DNA of 64,000 nucleotides from Podaxis mareebaensis (GCA_018524725.1 JAEUWP010000366.1:62001-126000); one strand, 5' to 3'. Counted from the first letter of the stretch, positions 47,736-62,914 are shown. Notes: a model not told the origin generated them from the sequence alone. Made by a program: numbers and translations.

Positions 47736-49167
47736 TCACCTTCGTCGATTTCTAGCTTCTCGTCGTTGTGCGCATTCTCGGCAATACCACTCGTCGTCTT
47801 CTGGAACCTCCCTTAACCCTACACACTCCAAATGGAACTGGCCAAGAGGGGATGGATTAGGTTGTATTCGCTGAAGGTCGCGGGGTTTTCGGTCCACATA
47901 CCCATTCATACTTGCACTCTGGATCGTCGCAACCAATCATCTATAGTTGGAAGTGGGATTGAATACGGACCGACAGACTAGAGTATATTCACTTACTTCG
48001 CCGAATGAAACGCGATTACAGTAACACCAAGTCGGTTCATTGGGGTCAACATATATCTCCTGATGTTGAGGAGGTAGTGTAATCGTTAAAGCACCAGTAG
48101 CACCATGGTCCGGCTTTTCTTTATCCTTATCTTTTTCTTTCTGTTTACGGCTCTTAGGAGGACGTCGTTTTGAGCGCTCGACGGACACGGATGACTCAGT
48201 TGGGGCTGATTGAGCCTGTACCCCTTGTTCTTCCTCTTCACCAAATATGGGACTCATACTTACACGAGTTGAGCGGCTCCATTTTGGAACAAACAACTCG
48301 GACATGCTGAGCATGACGGGGGCATTTGGCTCGGGACCCAGAGAGGCCTCCTGTTCTTTGATAAATTGGTCCAATAAGCGAATATGGCGATCTACCTGGC
48401 ATTGAAAGTAAGATACCTTAGAACACGAATGAGGAAAACTTACAGAGTCATGCGCAGCCTGTGCGAGATTGACCTTTTCGCGAGAAGTGCGAAGGTACTC
48501 CTCGCTCAACCATGCAATGTGTGATAGCAGCTCACGCGAGGATGCGGGAGGCTTTGCCCTTGGGTGAGCATTGGCGGAGGATGAAACAGATAGGCCCCGC
48601 GCAGAAGCTGTGATAGGTGTAGCTTCTGCATGATCGTGAACATAACAAAGGTGATTATAGGTGGCCTCACCATCATTATCTGGACTCGCTTGCGGGGAGA
48701 GGTTTCGTATAGGGTCTTCCGATTGGATTGCTTGCTTGCTGCCGGTCGCCAGTCTTTGCCGCAACTCAATGTATTGCTTGATAGCCGGAAGCAAACTGCT
48801 TGAATAGTCTGACAAGATGAAGATGCGAGTCAATATTTGCTAATCTTGCAGAGGACGGAGAGCGTACCGTGGGCCTGACTATCCAGCTGATGCAGAAGGG
48901 TGAGCTGCCTGTGAATGGTTAATGGCAGCTGTTCGATGACTACATGTAGGTGGGATGAAGATGACGCAGACGAGAATAGCGGAAGGGCTCACTGTCGTAA
49001 TGTTCGTCTCTGAGTTCATCCCAAATCTCCTGTTCCTTCTCTTCCAAGTTGAAAGACTGTTCCTCATTGTCCTGCGATTGTTGCGCCCGTGAGTCAGTTG
49101 TTCCATTAAGGTCATCGGCATTGTGAAGGGCTTGTATTCTGGTACTGCTCCTGGTTCTAGTGGACAT
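47736..49167 (-). CDS. ING-family PHD-finger protein (chromatin acetyltransferase/deacetylase subunit)
   Basis: The start MSTRTRSSTRIQALHNADDL is followed by an acidic stretch and the ING N-terminal helix pair (EQLPLTIHRQLTLLHQLDSQ, YSSSLLPAIKQYIELRQRL). A long Ser/Lys-rich linker with RSKRRPPKSRKQKEKDKDK leads to the C-terminal PHD finger: EPTWCYCNRVSFGEMIGCDD, ECKYEWFHLECVGL and DEWYCRECAQRRE. The finger is split by two introns (for example after SFGE). ING PHD fingers read H3K4me3 within acetyltransferase or deacetylase complexes such as yeast NuA4 (Yng2). The start is ambiguous because an in-frame upstream start lies at about 49,254. Confidence 0.85.
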
Positions 49168-49215
49168 CGCTGAGGGTGGCAGGTCGAGGGAAGCTGTGAG
49201 TCGGTCAGTCTGGAG

Positions 49216-49221
49216 CACGTG
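49216..49221. promoter_or_regulatory. CACGTG core upstream of the ING gene
   Basis: CACGTG lies 49 bp upstream of the ING start codon in the 368-bp head-to-head region shared with the TKL-type kinase. The flanks (GAGCACGTGGGC) differ from the octamer found in the other three promoters. Nothing else in 49,168-49,535 stands out. Confidence 0.35.
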
Positions 49222-49535
49222 GGCAGAAGATAGTGATGTAAACTTGAATTTCAAATGATCGTGCTGGAGGCTTGGACGTTGAACGCAAGTCTTGTTAATT
49301 CCACACTCTTGTCGCCCTGCACAACCAAAGCAATTTCTAGAGTCACCCCCACACGAATGTCACATAACCTTACATCAATCTCGTCGCCATAGCTAAATAT
49401 CACATACCCCACGTGTCGTAATCTATATGTCAAGTGCCCGAAGCCATGACCTTCCTTCTGGGAACCACACCTATTGCAGGCTATAATCGCCCATCCATCC
49501 TTATAATCGCGGGTCTCCCCCTCTAGGTGCTTGCG

Positions 49536-51901
49536 ATGTCGCAAATCCTGAGTATGGTTATTGGCATTGCGGATACCGCCGGCCAGGCGGCCGGTGTCCC
49601 AGTCGCAGCTAGCCTGGCTTCCGAGATAGTCAAGTCTTGCGAGGAAGTGGCTCGCTACAAGGTAGTAAACATATTTCCTTGTCTTTAGTGCAAGCTAAAA
49701 TCTGTTCTCTCTGTACAGAGGCGTGCAAAATCGCTCGGAGACAAGAGCACGACACTGGTAAATTCCCTCAGAGAAGAAAGTCAAGGTCTGGCGGGAACAC
49801 CGATGCAAGAACGCATGGATGAGGTCATTGCGTGAGCCTCATGAACCTACATTTTGCCGAAACGGGACGCAGACTGTTGATTATAGAGTCCTAGAAAAGA
49901 CACTCAGGCGCACTCGTAAATGGTCAAGTTATAGTGCCTTGACACGATGGGGTGGGTCGATTGTGGCAATTCCTTCCCGAAAATTCACGCAGTCTGTTAG
50001 TGCGAAGAGCCGATATTGAGCAAGGTATCGACCAATGCCAACAAGAGTTAGATAGTGCAATTCAAGCCTTCACAGTACGTCTAACTCCCTCACGCGCGCT
50101 CACAATCTATAATCTAATTACTGCGACGGCAAGCTTCAGTGCGTTGGTGTCGACGAAGCACAGATATTATGCACTCAAATTCTTGCGCAGAAACCAAATC
50201 GCCTTTCAACGCGCACAAATGGACGCGCGGGCGATGGAATTGCAAAACCATGCCGAGAGTCGGGATCTCCTCCTCCAGATACTCGCGAATCAAGAGGAGC
50301 TGAAACGTGTCGTTGCCTTACACCAAGCAGGAGAACCAGTTGCTGAAGAGATCATGCAAGAAGGTCAAGAGGTGCCCGTTATGTTCTTGCAGGATTATAC
50401 AATCCGCACTCTGACGGTATGATCACAGAGGCTGAGAGAAATGCGACAATTGCGGTTCACCTCAACCGATATGTTATTTACCGAAGTACAGACCTCTTCG
50501 CCTATCGCGATGACCCCACCCACTTCGCCTATTCCATCCACTTCGTCTTCACTTCCTTCGGGCAAGCTGAGCAAGCTGGCAAGCCAGCAATATCTTGAAA
50601 TGCAACGAGGGTTGGTCAACCTGCATCGGATGACAGCTATCCTTCCATCCGTGAAGATTCTGGATGGCGAGATTGTGAAGCTCGACGATATCCCAGTCGC
50701 TGGCGGAAAGTACAGTGACATATGGCTCGGTCGCTGGCTAGACGAAGAGAAGGTCCGTGGAGGGAATTTCTCTCGGCAGATATCTAGTTCATGTCATCGA
50801 CACAGGTTGCTCTAAAGGGGTTAAGGAATGTAAAGGCGGACGACCAAAACGCGCAGAAGGTTCGTGCATGATGGCATCGGTTGTCCGGTTGTGACCGATA
50901 TGTCCCTGGTAGCGCTTTGTCCGTGAAATTCAAGTGTGGTCAAAGCTCAAAAATAAACACATACTCACCTTATATGGGATCGTAACCGACCAAGGAAAAC
51001 ATATGCACATGGTTCGTGCCTGGTATCAGATCATGATTCCACCGGCTCAGGTAAAGATGTCAGGTCTCACCGTGGCTCGAAAACGGCAATGTTCTCGAGT
51101 ATGTGGACGAGGGACATGTGTGTTTTTTTTTCCTGATCCAGAAATTCCAGTTACGTCAAGCGGAATCCCGAAGCCGATAAAATGCTTTTGGTGAGTTCGA
51201 CTTGTCTAAAAATCCGAGAGAGTGCCTTTGAATTTATCATGTCAGATACGGGGAGCAGCGGAAGGTTTAAGATACCTTCACGCAGAGAATATCGTCCATG
51301 GGAACAGTGAGATGGCCTCTGCTCATTCTTGATTATTAGCCACACTGACTTGAACACTAGTTAAATGTGTGAGTGTATCGCATCGGTCACGTACGCAAAC
51401 CCTGACGGTTCATGATGAGGCAGACGAACATCCTCGTTTCAGCATCAGTAAGTCAAAATTTCAGATTCAAAGGATGCAAGGGCGGTACCTGAACGCTATT
51501 TGTAGGGAGATGCGTGCATCAGTGATTTCGGAATGGCCAAGGTGATCGAAGACGTAACAGAGATGCTTGCCTCTGCGACGCTTACGGAGTCGGGAAGTGC
51601 ACGATGGCTGGCGCCAGAAGTCATCGACGGAGCTTCGCCAACCAAAGAAGCGGATACGTATTCATTCGCCATGGCAATACTGGAATTATTGACAGGGCAG
51701 CATCCTTTCCCGGAACGTAAACGGGATGCGGCTGTTATTCGTGCTGTGATTGATCATATCCAACCGAAACGCCCTACTGATCCCAATGTACAACGATGGC
51801 TCACGGACGAATTGTGGACCCTGATGCAACAATGCTGGTCAAGGGTGATTTCCTCGCGTCCAACAATGGAGACCATTGCTGCAGAGCTACAGAGGATGTA
51901 G
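49536..51901 (+). CDS. TKL-type kinase-like protein with MLKL/HeLo-like N-terminal helical domain; probable pseudokinase
   Basis: The N-terminus (MSQILSMVIGIADTAGQAAG, ASLASEIVKSCEEVARYKRR) and the helical segment VRRADIEQGIDQCQQELDSA look like the four-helix bundle found in MLKL and in fungal HeLo-type proteins. The C-terminal half is a protein kinase fold of the basidiomycete TKL type: glycine loop VAGGKYSDIWLGRW, lysine strand KVALKGLRNV, MVSPWLENGNVLEYV, a catalytic loop that reads VHGNIKCTNILVS instead of HGD/HRD..N, DFG in CISDFGMAKV, and the APE-like SARWLAPEVIDGAS. The catalytic Asp is replaced by Asn. This was read across introns at about 51,310-51,360 and 51,370-51,415. The protein may act as a binding or switch domain rather than a kinase; that is inference. 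Confidence 0.75.
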
Positions 51902-52262
51902 AAAGTATGGATAGGGGCGCCACATAACTTATGTCAAGGACATTGCCTTATTTCATATACCACTGTATTAGTTGACAAAGATCTCCTTGGTTCAAGAGAA
52001 AATAGATGCATGTATGAAAGATCAAATTTACACATGCGCGCATCCTCAAAAGCATAAATTGACACGAGACCAGCATGGGTAAAGAAGCAGCAAGTTTACA
52101 TGGTCAAGGGCAAGAAAGAACAGGTCGCAGTGATTGATTATCAGAATTGCCATCACAAGTGGTCGAGGGCAGATGGCTCGAGTTCACCTCAACTTGTCGG
52201 AGTGCTGGAGAAATGTTATTGTAAATGAGGGGTACAGAGTCGGGATACTGATTTGGGTGAAC

Positions 52263-52938
52263 CTAGGTATTATGACGTACCGTGATGAAGCCTTGAGAAT
52301 GGGGATATACAGGCTGAGTCGGGAAAGGGGAATGGAAGATAGGATAGTAGGTTTGTGGCAAGTGATAGTTGGAGTTTTCACCTTGCTGGTTTATGTGTGT
52401 AGGATCGGGAGGGGCAACTTGAGCGACAAAGTACGGGCATGACTGCGTAGAGTCTCCAGGTTTGGGCATATGTGGCGTGCACTGGGCATAATAACCGGGA
52501 GGAGGGAGGGACATATATGGCGGGGCGATCAAAGGAGGGTCGGGGGCTGGGATAGCCTGATGAACAGGATTAGCTGAGTCCATAGTACGGGCTGCGCGAC
52601 CTTGAGATGTATGAGAATAGAGGGGAAGAAGACAAAGGAAACGGACCTCTTCCATCGCGCTTCTTGTAGGGACCGCGCTTAATCCCCTTTTTCCTTTCTT
52701 TGCGCTGGGAATCAACACATTCCTCGCTGACACCATACTTGACGCATCGAAGGCAGGGACGGGCGTCGTCACACTTCTTGCAGGCCTTCTGGCAATTAGT
52801 GCAAGCGTTCTTGACCTGGCGACGCTTTGGACGAGGAGGGGGATTAGCGAGGAGAGGAGGGGGTTGAGCAAAGGGATACATGTGAAGAGGAATTGGAAAG
52901 ACGGGAGTAGACTGGGACGAGTCTACGGAGGTAGGCAT
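52263..52938 (-). CDS. Zinc-cluster transcription factor
   Basis: The N-terminal exon has a Pro-rich start, then RRQVKNACTNCQKACKKC and DDARPCLRCVKYGVSEEC followed by a basic GIKRGPYKKRDGR. The spacing differs slightly from GAL4 but matches the ACxxCxKA..C.DxRPCxRC type of ERT1/GSM1-like regulators. An intron (GTCCGTTT..CTCAAG) joins a Pro/Tyr/Ser-rich activation-like tail (PPPGYYAQCTPHMPKP). The 3' end is uncertain because an exon may follow beyond 52,263. It is head-to-head with the DYRK gene, 271 bp apart. 51,902-52,262 holds no other gene that I can see. Confidence 0.7.
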
Positions 52939-53209
52939 GGTGGACGGAGAAGAGAGTGTCCAGTGGCCTTGAGGAATCGAGAAGGCAGCATCATGGCTTT
53001 CTCCGCGGGAAAATACACCCTAATTTTATTATTTAAATCGCCACACGACAAACACCCACAAACAACAACATGAGGTCAACAGGTCTGCCAACTTGCCTTC
53101 TCGCATCCCCCAGCTCCTCCTCCTCCCCGACTCTCTCTTCGTATTTTCTCCCTTTTATTCTCTGTTTTATTCTCCCCTTTCTCCCCGGCTCAACCAGCCA
53201 CCCCCTTCC

Positions 53210-56200
53210 ATGTCTGCGTCCGAACCAGACACTGGACACAGCTCACATGGCATCACAATCAACCTCCCACTTGCCAGTGAGGAATCACCGACCCATTCCG
53301 CACACCACCACTCACCCTCCACTCATCTCGACTATGCCACAGCATCCCAGGTTTTGCTTCCCGTCGCTTTTCTCCGCGATTTTCCCTGCTTACACGTTCT
53401 CTGTCCTTCCAGGCTTCCAAGACCGTTGCTGCTTTAGATGATGATGACGATCCATATCCTGAACAAGACCCTCCCCTTTCCCGTTCCGCTTCCGCGTCCT
53501 CGTCTCTCGATCCTTACTATTTCGGCATTCCGTCTCCCTCTGACTCCCCCCTCCCTTCCCTCCCCCCACCTCCCCAAACAGCAAGCACCCCGGATCAGCA
53601 CCCCATTAATGAACCCATCACCCCCGCCAGGAACCCAGCCAGCATTGATCGACGTGGACTCGTCGGTGTTGGCGAACTTGCTACACCCCGCTGGACGAGG
53701 AGTGAGCGTTCCAGCGAAACAGATGACGGCGGTCATATGTCTTCCCCTTTTGATGGCGTCGAGGTTCTCGCTCCGGAGGATCCACCCGACGATGAGCCCG
53801 ATAGTCCCTGGACGATAGAAGCTGTCGATGGCGAGGGATCGGAAAAGGAAGAGGTATGTGGCTCTTATGCTATACATGTCTCTCCCCGCCCACTCATCGG
53901 TTATAGGTTCCTCTGGAGCCCCCGCGCAGAGCCATCCGAAATCGTCCTTCAATTGCAGAGGAAAGTGGTGGGGAAGAAATTCTCTATCCTCGCAATCTTA
54001 ACAGCGGTGTCTCAGAGTCTGCCAAGTCTGGGAAAGGCCCTAGGCTCTCTCTTTCGGCCCGTGTAGACCCCCTTCAAGACGAAACTCCGAGGGTCCCTCG
54101 TTCTCAGGATCGCTCACTCAATCCGGACACGCTTCCAACCTCGCCCCCCAGCTCATTTACTCCAGCACGCCGGGCGAAAAAGCGGACCTCGGACGAGTTC
54201 GAAATGGACCAACATGGGTCGCTCATTTCCAAGCGCACGGGATCCGGTTCAGCCAGCTCTGACAGGGCAAAGGAAGATAACACCGCATCTGCACGCAAAC
54301 ATCGCAGCCTTAACGTGAGCACCTCGCTGGCAACTACTTCGCCTAGAGACGGGAAAGCCAGGGACCGTCGCCGTGAGAGTCTTGGTCTCTCAATAAGTGC
54401 TGTGTCCAAGCTAGTGTCGCCGTCACAAAAGGCTCCAGAACGTCACTCCAGGCAGCTCTCTGCGGGTTCAACGTCGTCGTCCCTGATCGATGTTCGGCGC
54501 GTTCAGGCTGCGGACTTCTCTCACTTGCCCCCGTCACCTGCGTCGTCGTCTATCCAACACCTGCTGAAGCAGTCGGTCAATAAATCCCATACACCGCCTT
54601 TGGGTTCTGGTTCCAAGGATGGCTTGTCTCAACTGACATCTCCCAGCGTTGCTCACTCTCTACTTCGGGGTACTCAAGAAGGGTGGGATGCTCTTGGAGA
54701 TGAAGCAACTGCTGAAGCTCTACGCAAATTGGATGGTCTCACCGGGAAAACTGCGCGAGCTCGTGCCAGTGTTGGGAGCCTCGGTCGGGCATCGAGCTCT
54801 AGTCGGCCCGTCACGCCTGCCAAGATTGGGAATCAGTGGGAAGGTATTGGAAGTGACCACGCAAAGTCCAGGAGGGGGAGTGGTGTTGGTACTGGCAGCG
54901 AAAAGGAAGGAAAGGAGGGTGTAAATAAACACCATTCTGTTTCTGGGTCGGTTGATGTCGAAGGAAACCCCGAGGGTCTGGTCGATGATCAGCGTCAGAG
55001 TTTGCCACCGCAAGACAAAACTCCCAAGAAAGTTAGCGCGCGGATGAGCTTCACACCCAAACGTGGTTCGACTTCTTCTACCTACGCTAGCACGCCAACA
55101 ACCAGCTCTCGGGATTCAGCTTCTATGTCCACCGGTACCAGTGTTACTTCGGTCTCTGGAGCGTCAGGACGTCATTCCACAGGCAAAACGAGGCGCAACA
55201 GTGCTGGCAGTGATATATCTTCGGGTGATGCCAATTTTTTGAAGGACCGCGTGGCTTCAATTGCCGTCATCGGCGACGCGTCGGAGAGCACAACCGTTCC
55301 TCCTGTTCCTCCATTGCCAAAGGACCTTTCCTCTTATCGTTCGCCGCCACCCACGTCTTCAAGCCTCTCCTTCCCATCTCTTTCTGGCGGCGAGGATTCT
55401 GGAAAGCGCCCAAGTCATGACAGCAACCTTGAACGTACATCTTCTCTTGAAGTTCCTACATATCATCATCAGCCCCAACTGGCCCGCCAAAGTCAACAGC
55501 CTGCATCCGGTTACACTAGCACTGAGTCGGCACCTGTCGCACCCAAGACCCCTTCAAAAAAGTGGAGTTTTTCGAGCGCCTTGAACCTTCGTCTATCGAG
55601 TTCCCCCTCATCCAGTTCAAAGTCGAACTTCCCACTCAGTCCTCGGGCGGTCAGTTTTGGGCAACAACTACGCAAATCCACTTCCAAGGACAAAAGCACG
55701 TCTAAATCCCCATGGTCTCCCAAACAACCTGATGCTATGACCTCGGCGGGTTCCCTGGCATCTTTGTCATCTGTGGGTTCTGTTCATGCACCTGGCATTG
55801 CAATGAGCGGGAGCTCGAAGACTCCTGATCGTGGCTTCAGCCGACCGGGGACAGGCTCCAGCGCCAGTACCAATCACACAACGTCTGCTCTGTCTGCACC
55901 CCCCATTGGTCCCCTAAGCCCCTCATCCTCAGTCCGACGGACACAATCTAAGCGACTCACGCCTTCTTCAATCCCATTCTTTCGACGTTCCTCTTCCCAG
56001 TCCATGCAAGTCCCACCCGTTCTTCCCCCGTCAACCTCTCCTCCCAGCCACCTCACGACCCCACGTTCTAAGAATAGTGCCTCGCCTTCTCGTGATTACG
56101 CGACTCTTTCGACGTCTGTACCAGGTTCTGCGTCAAAGAAATCTGTGCTGAGCTTGGGGCTTCCTTCCTTGCTGAAATCATCGTCACGCCGTAGTTTGCA

Positions 56201-59189
56201 TGCAGATGCGAAAGATAGCTCCAAGGAGAATGCTAAGTCTGACAAAGAAGCGGAGAAGGCTAAGGCTAAAGCTGAGAAGGAAAGGAAAAAGGAGGAAAAG
56301 GATAGAAGTGAGAGCCGCATATCCTTGATGATCAGGAAACGAGGCAAGGTAAGGTTATTTTGAACGTTAAATTGATAGTTGTATGCCTTATTGGTGTTTC
56401 AAGACTTTGTCTTCAACGAATCCCCGGAAACCAAAGTCTCCAGTAGCTATGCCGCCCATGCAAATGTCGGCGCTGGAACCGGCAACCGCCCAACGTGTCG
56501 CGAAACTTAAATCTTCGACTTCATCAACCGCAACAGCCCCTCCGATTGCCACTCGTACCCCCTCGACTTCTTCTCGACTCACGGCACAAACGGTTAGCTC
56601 TATGCAAAAGCAGTCTGACACTTCGCTTCGTAGCCGCAATCAACTTCCAACAATTGCCGGATCGCCTTCGGTTGGTACCACGGGCAGCATTTCTCACGTT
56701 GCAAAGGAAAACAGAGAACCGCCTAACTCTGCTTTCAACGTTGTTTCTGGGTTCCCCAAAGAGACTCCGACCAAAATCCCCCGCATCTCTAGTGCTGCAT
56801 CAGCTATACCCTCGCCTCCTTTGAAGCACTCTTCCTCAGCGTTGGCGACGCGACGTGCAAGTGGACTCGCGTCCACATCTGCTAATCCATCGCCTACTGG
56901 TTTGCCAACTTCGGAATTCGGAGTGATTAACGATGATGGTCCAACACCCAAGTCCTCTGTGCACCAATCACTCATGCGAGCGTCGCCCTCAACGTCGACA
57001 TCCCGGCTCCCTCGTCAGGCGGGTGCGAGTGCGGGCAATGGAAGCATTCTGGGTCGCAAGCCGAACCGTGACTCAATGTCGTTCATCGGTCTTCGCAAGC
57101 CCTCCACTGGATCTGTGGCATCAATCTCTACCCCAGCAAACAACACTGAACAGCCCTCCTCATCTCATCGTTTTTCTGCCCTTTCTCCATCGAAGGGTCT
57201 CAAGTTACTCGGGCCCAAGCCTAGTTTACGTTCATCAAACTCTTCAGGCACTCAGGCGGTTCAGTCTTCCAGAGCATCACCTTCGTCTAGTCGACAATCT
57301 CTGTCTACGCCTTCACCCGTTCCAAGTGCAATAGACGAAGAGGAAATACTGGGCGATGAGGAAATGAGGAACTATATCAAACGTCAACAGGCCAAGAAAT
57401 TAGCTGCTGGTGCAACACAAGAAGAGCTGGATGAGCTGCTGAAATTCCCGGAGCCTATTGACCCGGCTCCACCTCTATCGCCTGATGGTGAGTTGTGTAA
57501 AAGCGTGTTTGATTGAATTTTACCTCACCTGTGTAACAGCCGTCTTGAGAAGCAGCCAAGCTCATCACCTATCGGAGTATGAGAAGAAAGAAATTCAGGA
57601 TTATGCTTCCGTCTATTATATTGGCGTAAAGGGCAAGAAGAAGATGGCAACGTTGGATAACTCGACGAACAATTACGGATATGATGATGAACGTGGAGAC
57701 TACCTTGTTATCAACCACGACCACCTTGCGTATCGTTACGAAGTGATTGACACCCTCGGTAAAGGTTCTTTCGGTCAAGTGCTTCACTGTCGGGACCACT
57801 GTACGGGTGACTCGGTAGCTATCAAGATCATTCGCAACAAGAAACGGTTCCATCACCAGGCTCTAGTCGAGGTTAAGATCTTGGACAACTTACGCAAATG
57901 GGTACGTTACACTTCTGTTGTTGTCGGTCATGTCATTCTCAACCACGGATCAAGGATGCGGATGAGAAACACCACGTCATCAAGATGAATGATCACTTTT
58001 ACTTCCGGAATCACCTATGCATTGCGATGGAGTTGCTGAGCATCAACCTTTACGAGCTTATCAAGGCTAATGGATTTGTTGGGTTCACAACTTCCCTGAT
58101 TCGACGATTCACCACGCAAATGCTCATGTCCCTTGTGCTCATGCGACACCACCGGATTGTTCATTGCGATTTGAAACCAGAGGTAACGCTACCGTCTTCC
58201 TCTCCTCACTTTACAAATGCACTTATTCCCTCTCTACCAAGAACGTGCTGTTGAAACACCCGATGAGGAGTGCCATCAAGGTCATTGATTTTGGTAGTAG
58301 TTGTTTTGAACACGAGAAAAGTGAGTGGTTGTGCAGTTCTCGAGTGATGACCACGCCGCTGAGGATCACTTTAGTCTATACATACATCCAGAGTCGCTTC
58401 TATCGCTCGCCTGAGGTCATTCTTGGAATGAACTATCACATGGCCATTGATATGTGGAGTCTGGGTTGTATCTTGGCAGAACTGTACACTGGGTATCCAA
58501 TCTTTCCGGGAGAAAACGAGCAAGAGCAATTGTCTTGCATTATGGAGGTCTTGGGTGTACCCGACAAGGAGTTCGTTAACCGCAGCTCACGCAAGAAACT
58601 CTTTTTCGGTACTGTACTTTGCCTCCGGTTGAAGAGCTCGATATCTAACCTATGGGCCAGACACAAGCGGTGCACCAAGGCCTGTCGTAAACTCGAAGGG
58701 CCGGCGGCGCAGGCCAGGATCGAGGACACTTGCACAGGCTCTCAAATGCAATGACGAGGAATTTGTAGATTTCATTGCGAAATGCCTGGTTTGGGATCCG
58801 GAACGACGCATGAAACCCCAAACGGCTATGCGACATCCTTTCATCCTGTCAGGAAGACGGAGACAAACGACTACGACAAGCACCCGATCGACACCTTCGT
58901 CCAGCAGGCCCAAACAAGTGACGGAAACACCAAAGAAGTCGTTGATCAGCGCCCCTACACCACTGACGGCACGAACAACCAGGACGGCGATAAACGGAGT
59001 GCCAACTACGCCTAGTACTAGCCACGCTTCGACACTGGGATCTGCTTCACGGGCGTATCGTAGTTCGCAGACCCAAAGCATATCTTCTTCGTATCACTCA
59101 AGTAGAACTCTGAGTGGATATGTGGTGAGTCCTTTCAGTAGATACGTCGTGCAGGCTGACAGTTGAATTGACAGGGAAGCACAAAATAA
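53210..59189 (+). CDS. Large DYRK-family protein kinase (Pom1/DYRK2-like)
   Basis: This is one of the longest genes here. About 1,250 residues of Ser/Pro/Thr-rich, probably disordered sequence (several exons, one from 53,9xx to 56,350) precede the kinase. The DYRK homology box reads [20 protein letters not shown] (about 57,590), then [62 protein letters not shown] and the activation loop [18 protein letters not shown] with the Y-x-Y pair, followed by [20 protein letters not shown] and [20 protein letters not shown] short tail ends GYVGSTK after a last intron (59,125-59,174). DYRK2-type kinases set cell polarity and cycle timing in fission yeast (Pom1). The long head resembles a membrane- or cortex-binding region, but that is inference. 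Confidence 0.88.
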
Positions 59190-59428
59190 TTTTCTCGTAC
59201 TCCTGCTTACAATGTGATTCGCGTTTTCGTGTTGATTTTCGCTTCATTGATGATACCTGGGGTTTGCTGTATTTCATTGTCGGCTTTGTTATCTTAATAT
59301 CGAGTACCGCACGCCTTCGTCGCCACGTTGCAATGAATAATGAAGGCTCACCAGATGAGCAGTTTTCAAAGGGGTAATTGGGATATTATTAAATGTGCAA
59401 GACATGGATATATAAAAAGAGTGAGAGA

Positions 59429-60878
59429 TTAAATGGCTGAATCACCAGCCTCGTCTAAACAGCGCAACTTGAGGAATACGTCGGTACCCCATCCTTCTAA
59501 GGCGAACAAGTCGAGGGAGCCGCCAAAGTACCTATGTGGGGATAGTGTCATGGGCTCAAGGAGCTGGAGGGAAGGAAAGGGATTACGCACTTGGCATATA
59601 GTCTACTCATGGGAAGACCGTAGCCCAGACCTGCGATGGTGCCAAGACCCGTCTGAAGACCTTTACCAGTGATCTCTCCGAATAAACTAACGTCGCCGTT
59701 GCCTGTATCAGCAACAGCAGCCATACCCCCAATATGCTGGGCGGCATAGGGGCCACCTTCGTCGTTGTCTTGGACATTGTTCTGAGCGCCACGGCCAGCT
59801 GTGGTAAAGGCATAAGAAAAGATACGAGCCATGTTGGTAGGCGAAACGCCTCCGCCCTGGTCGCGGATACGAATTGAAAAGTAGTGTTCGTGGTTGGGAC
59901 TATGGGGCGTTGGGGGAGAAAGGGTGATAGTGACTGGTGGGAGGCGTTTGGTGGTGGTGTTGCCGTGGATCTTGTAATGGTGCTCGACTGTCGCTCGGAA
60001 GGAGTTCTTGAGGAGTTCTGTAAGGATGTACTCGAGATGAACGGGTACATATCTATGCCGAGATGAGCTTCCGTGATTGACCGGGCGAGAGAGATGCTAG
60101 TACTTACGGGAAGGTGGCGCCGATGTCTCCATCGACGACGATTTCCGGGCTCGCGCCAAGGGTCGCCTCGCACAACTCGGAGACAAAGGACCCGCACATG
60201 CGTATCATCTGGTGTGGCGAGCATTGGGGATCTACAACACCAACATAGCTATCGACGACCTGAGCCTCTGACAGGGCTTTGGAGAGTGTGATATGTTGCT
60301 CAGCGATCAGACGGACGGAGATGCGGTTACGGATGGCGCCGTCGAGAAAGTTGCTTATCTGCGTTGGGGACATGTAACGAGAACATTCCTGGAAACTGTC
60401 GAGGTCGGGATGATGTCAATGGGTGAGAGAGGGGGGATGACTAGGTAGCGCACCCTTTGGCCATAGTTGGGATGTCATTTGTATGGTTCTGCACGAGACC
60501 TGCGAGGTTTTCAACAAACTCTTCGTTCTCATCTATACTGGTGACGGGGGCGTGGGTAGCAAGCCAGGCGAAGCTTTCCTTGTACGCGTTGAGGGTGTTG
60601 GCGATATAGGGATTGGTGCCGACAATGAATGGGAGGGTCTCGAGAGTGCGGACACGTGTCGCGAGGCGGCGGGGCAGCTCTGCGAGGGTGTAGGAGACAG
60701 AGGCGAGGACGGAGTCTGGAGTTACTGGTCTACCAAAGGAGAGAAGCTGGGAGAGGTTGATGGGACGGGGAGCAATGTTGGCGTATCTCGAAAGGAGGTC
60801 AGGAAGTTCTGCAGACTGCGGGGGAGCGCGTCTGTGGATTGCGCGGGCAGCGACTACAGGTATGCGAGGGTAGAGCAT
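59429..60878 (-). CDS. Mitochondrial pyruvate/branched-chain dehydrogenase kinase (PDK/BCKDK type)
   Basis: The N-terminus MLYPRIPVVAARAIHRRAPP is Arg/Ala-rich like a mitochondrial presequence. The helical regulatory domain has LSQLLSFGRP, ELPRRLATRVRTLETLPFIV and NRISVRLIAEQHITLSKAL. The GHKL ATP-binding domain shows the N-box HLEYILTELLKNSFRA (about 60,040), G1 RIRDQGGGVS, and G2 GTIAGLGYGLPMSRLYAKYF followed by GGSLDLFALEGWGTDVFLKL. These kinases phosphorylate and switch off the pyruvate or branched-chain keto-acid dehydrogenase E1 subunit in the matrix. Which of the two is not decided by what I can see. Confidence 0.9.
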
Positions 60879-61030
60879 GGTAAGAGACTCGGACGACTCA
60901 TTCTCAGTTCACGACCAACCGGCGGATGGATCTTAGCCTCCCCCTGTCTTCTTATGGAACTCGACATCACTCCATCTTTCTCATAACAATCATCCCATGT
61001 TACATCATCTATCTACACAATTAAGTATCT

Positions 61031-62914
<1,884 letters not shown>

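Noticed and set aside
49251..49544. Minus-strand 97-residue frame between the ING and kinase genes
   Set aside because: It overlaps the head-to-head promoter, has no family features and its first codon is not ATG-supported by context.
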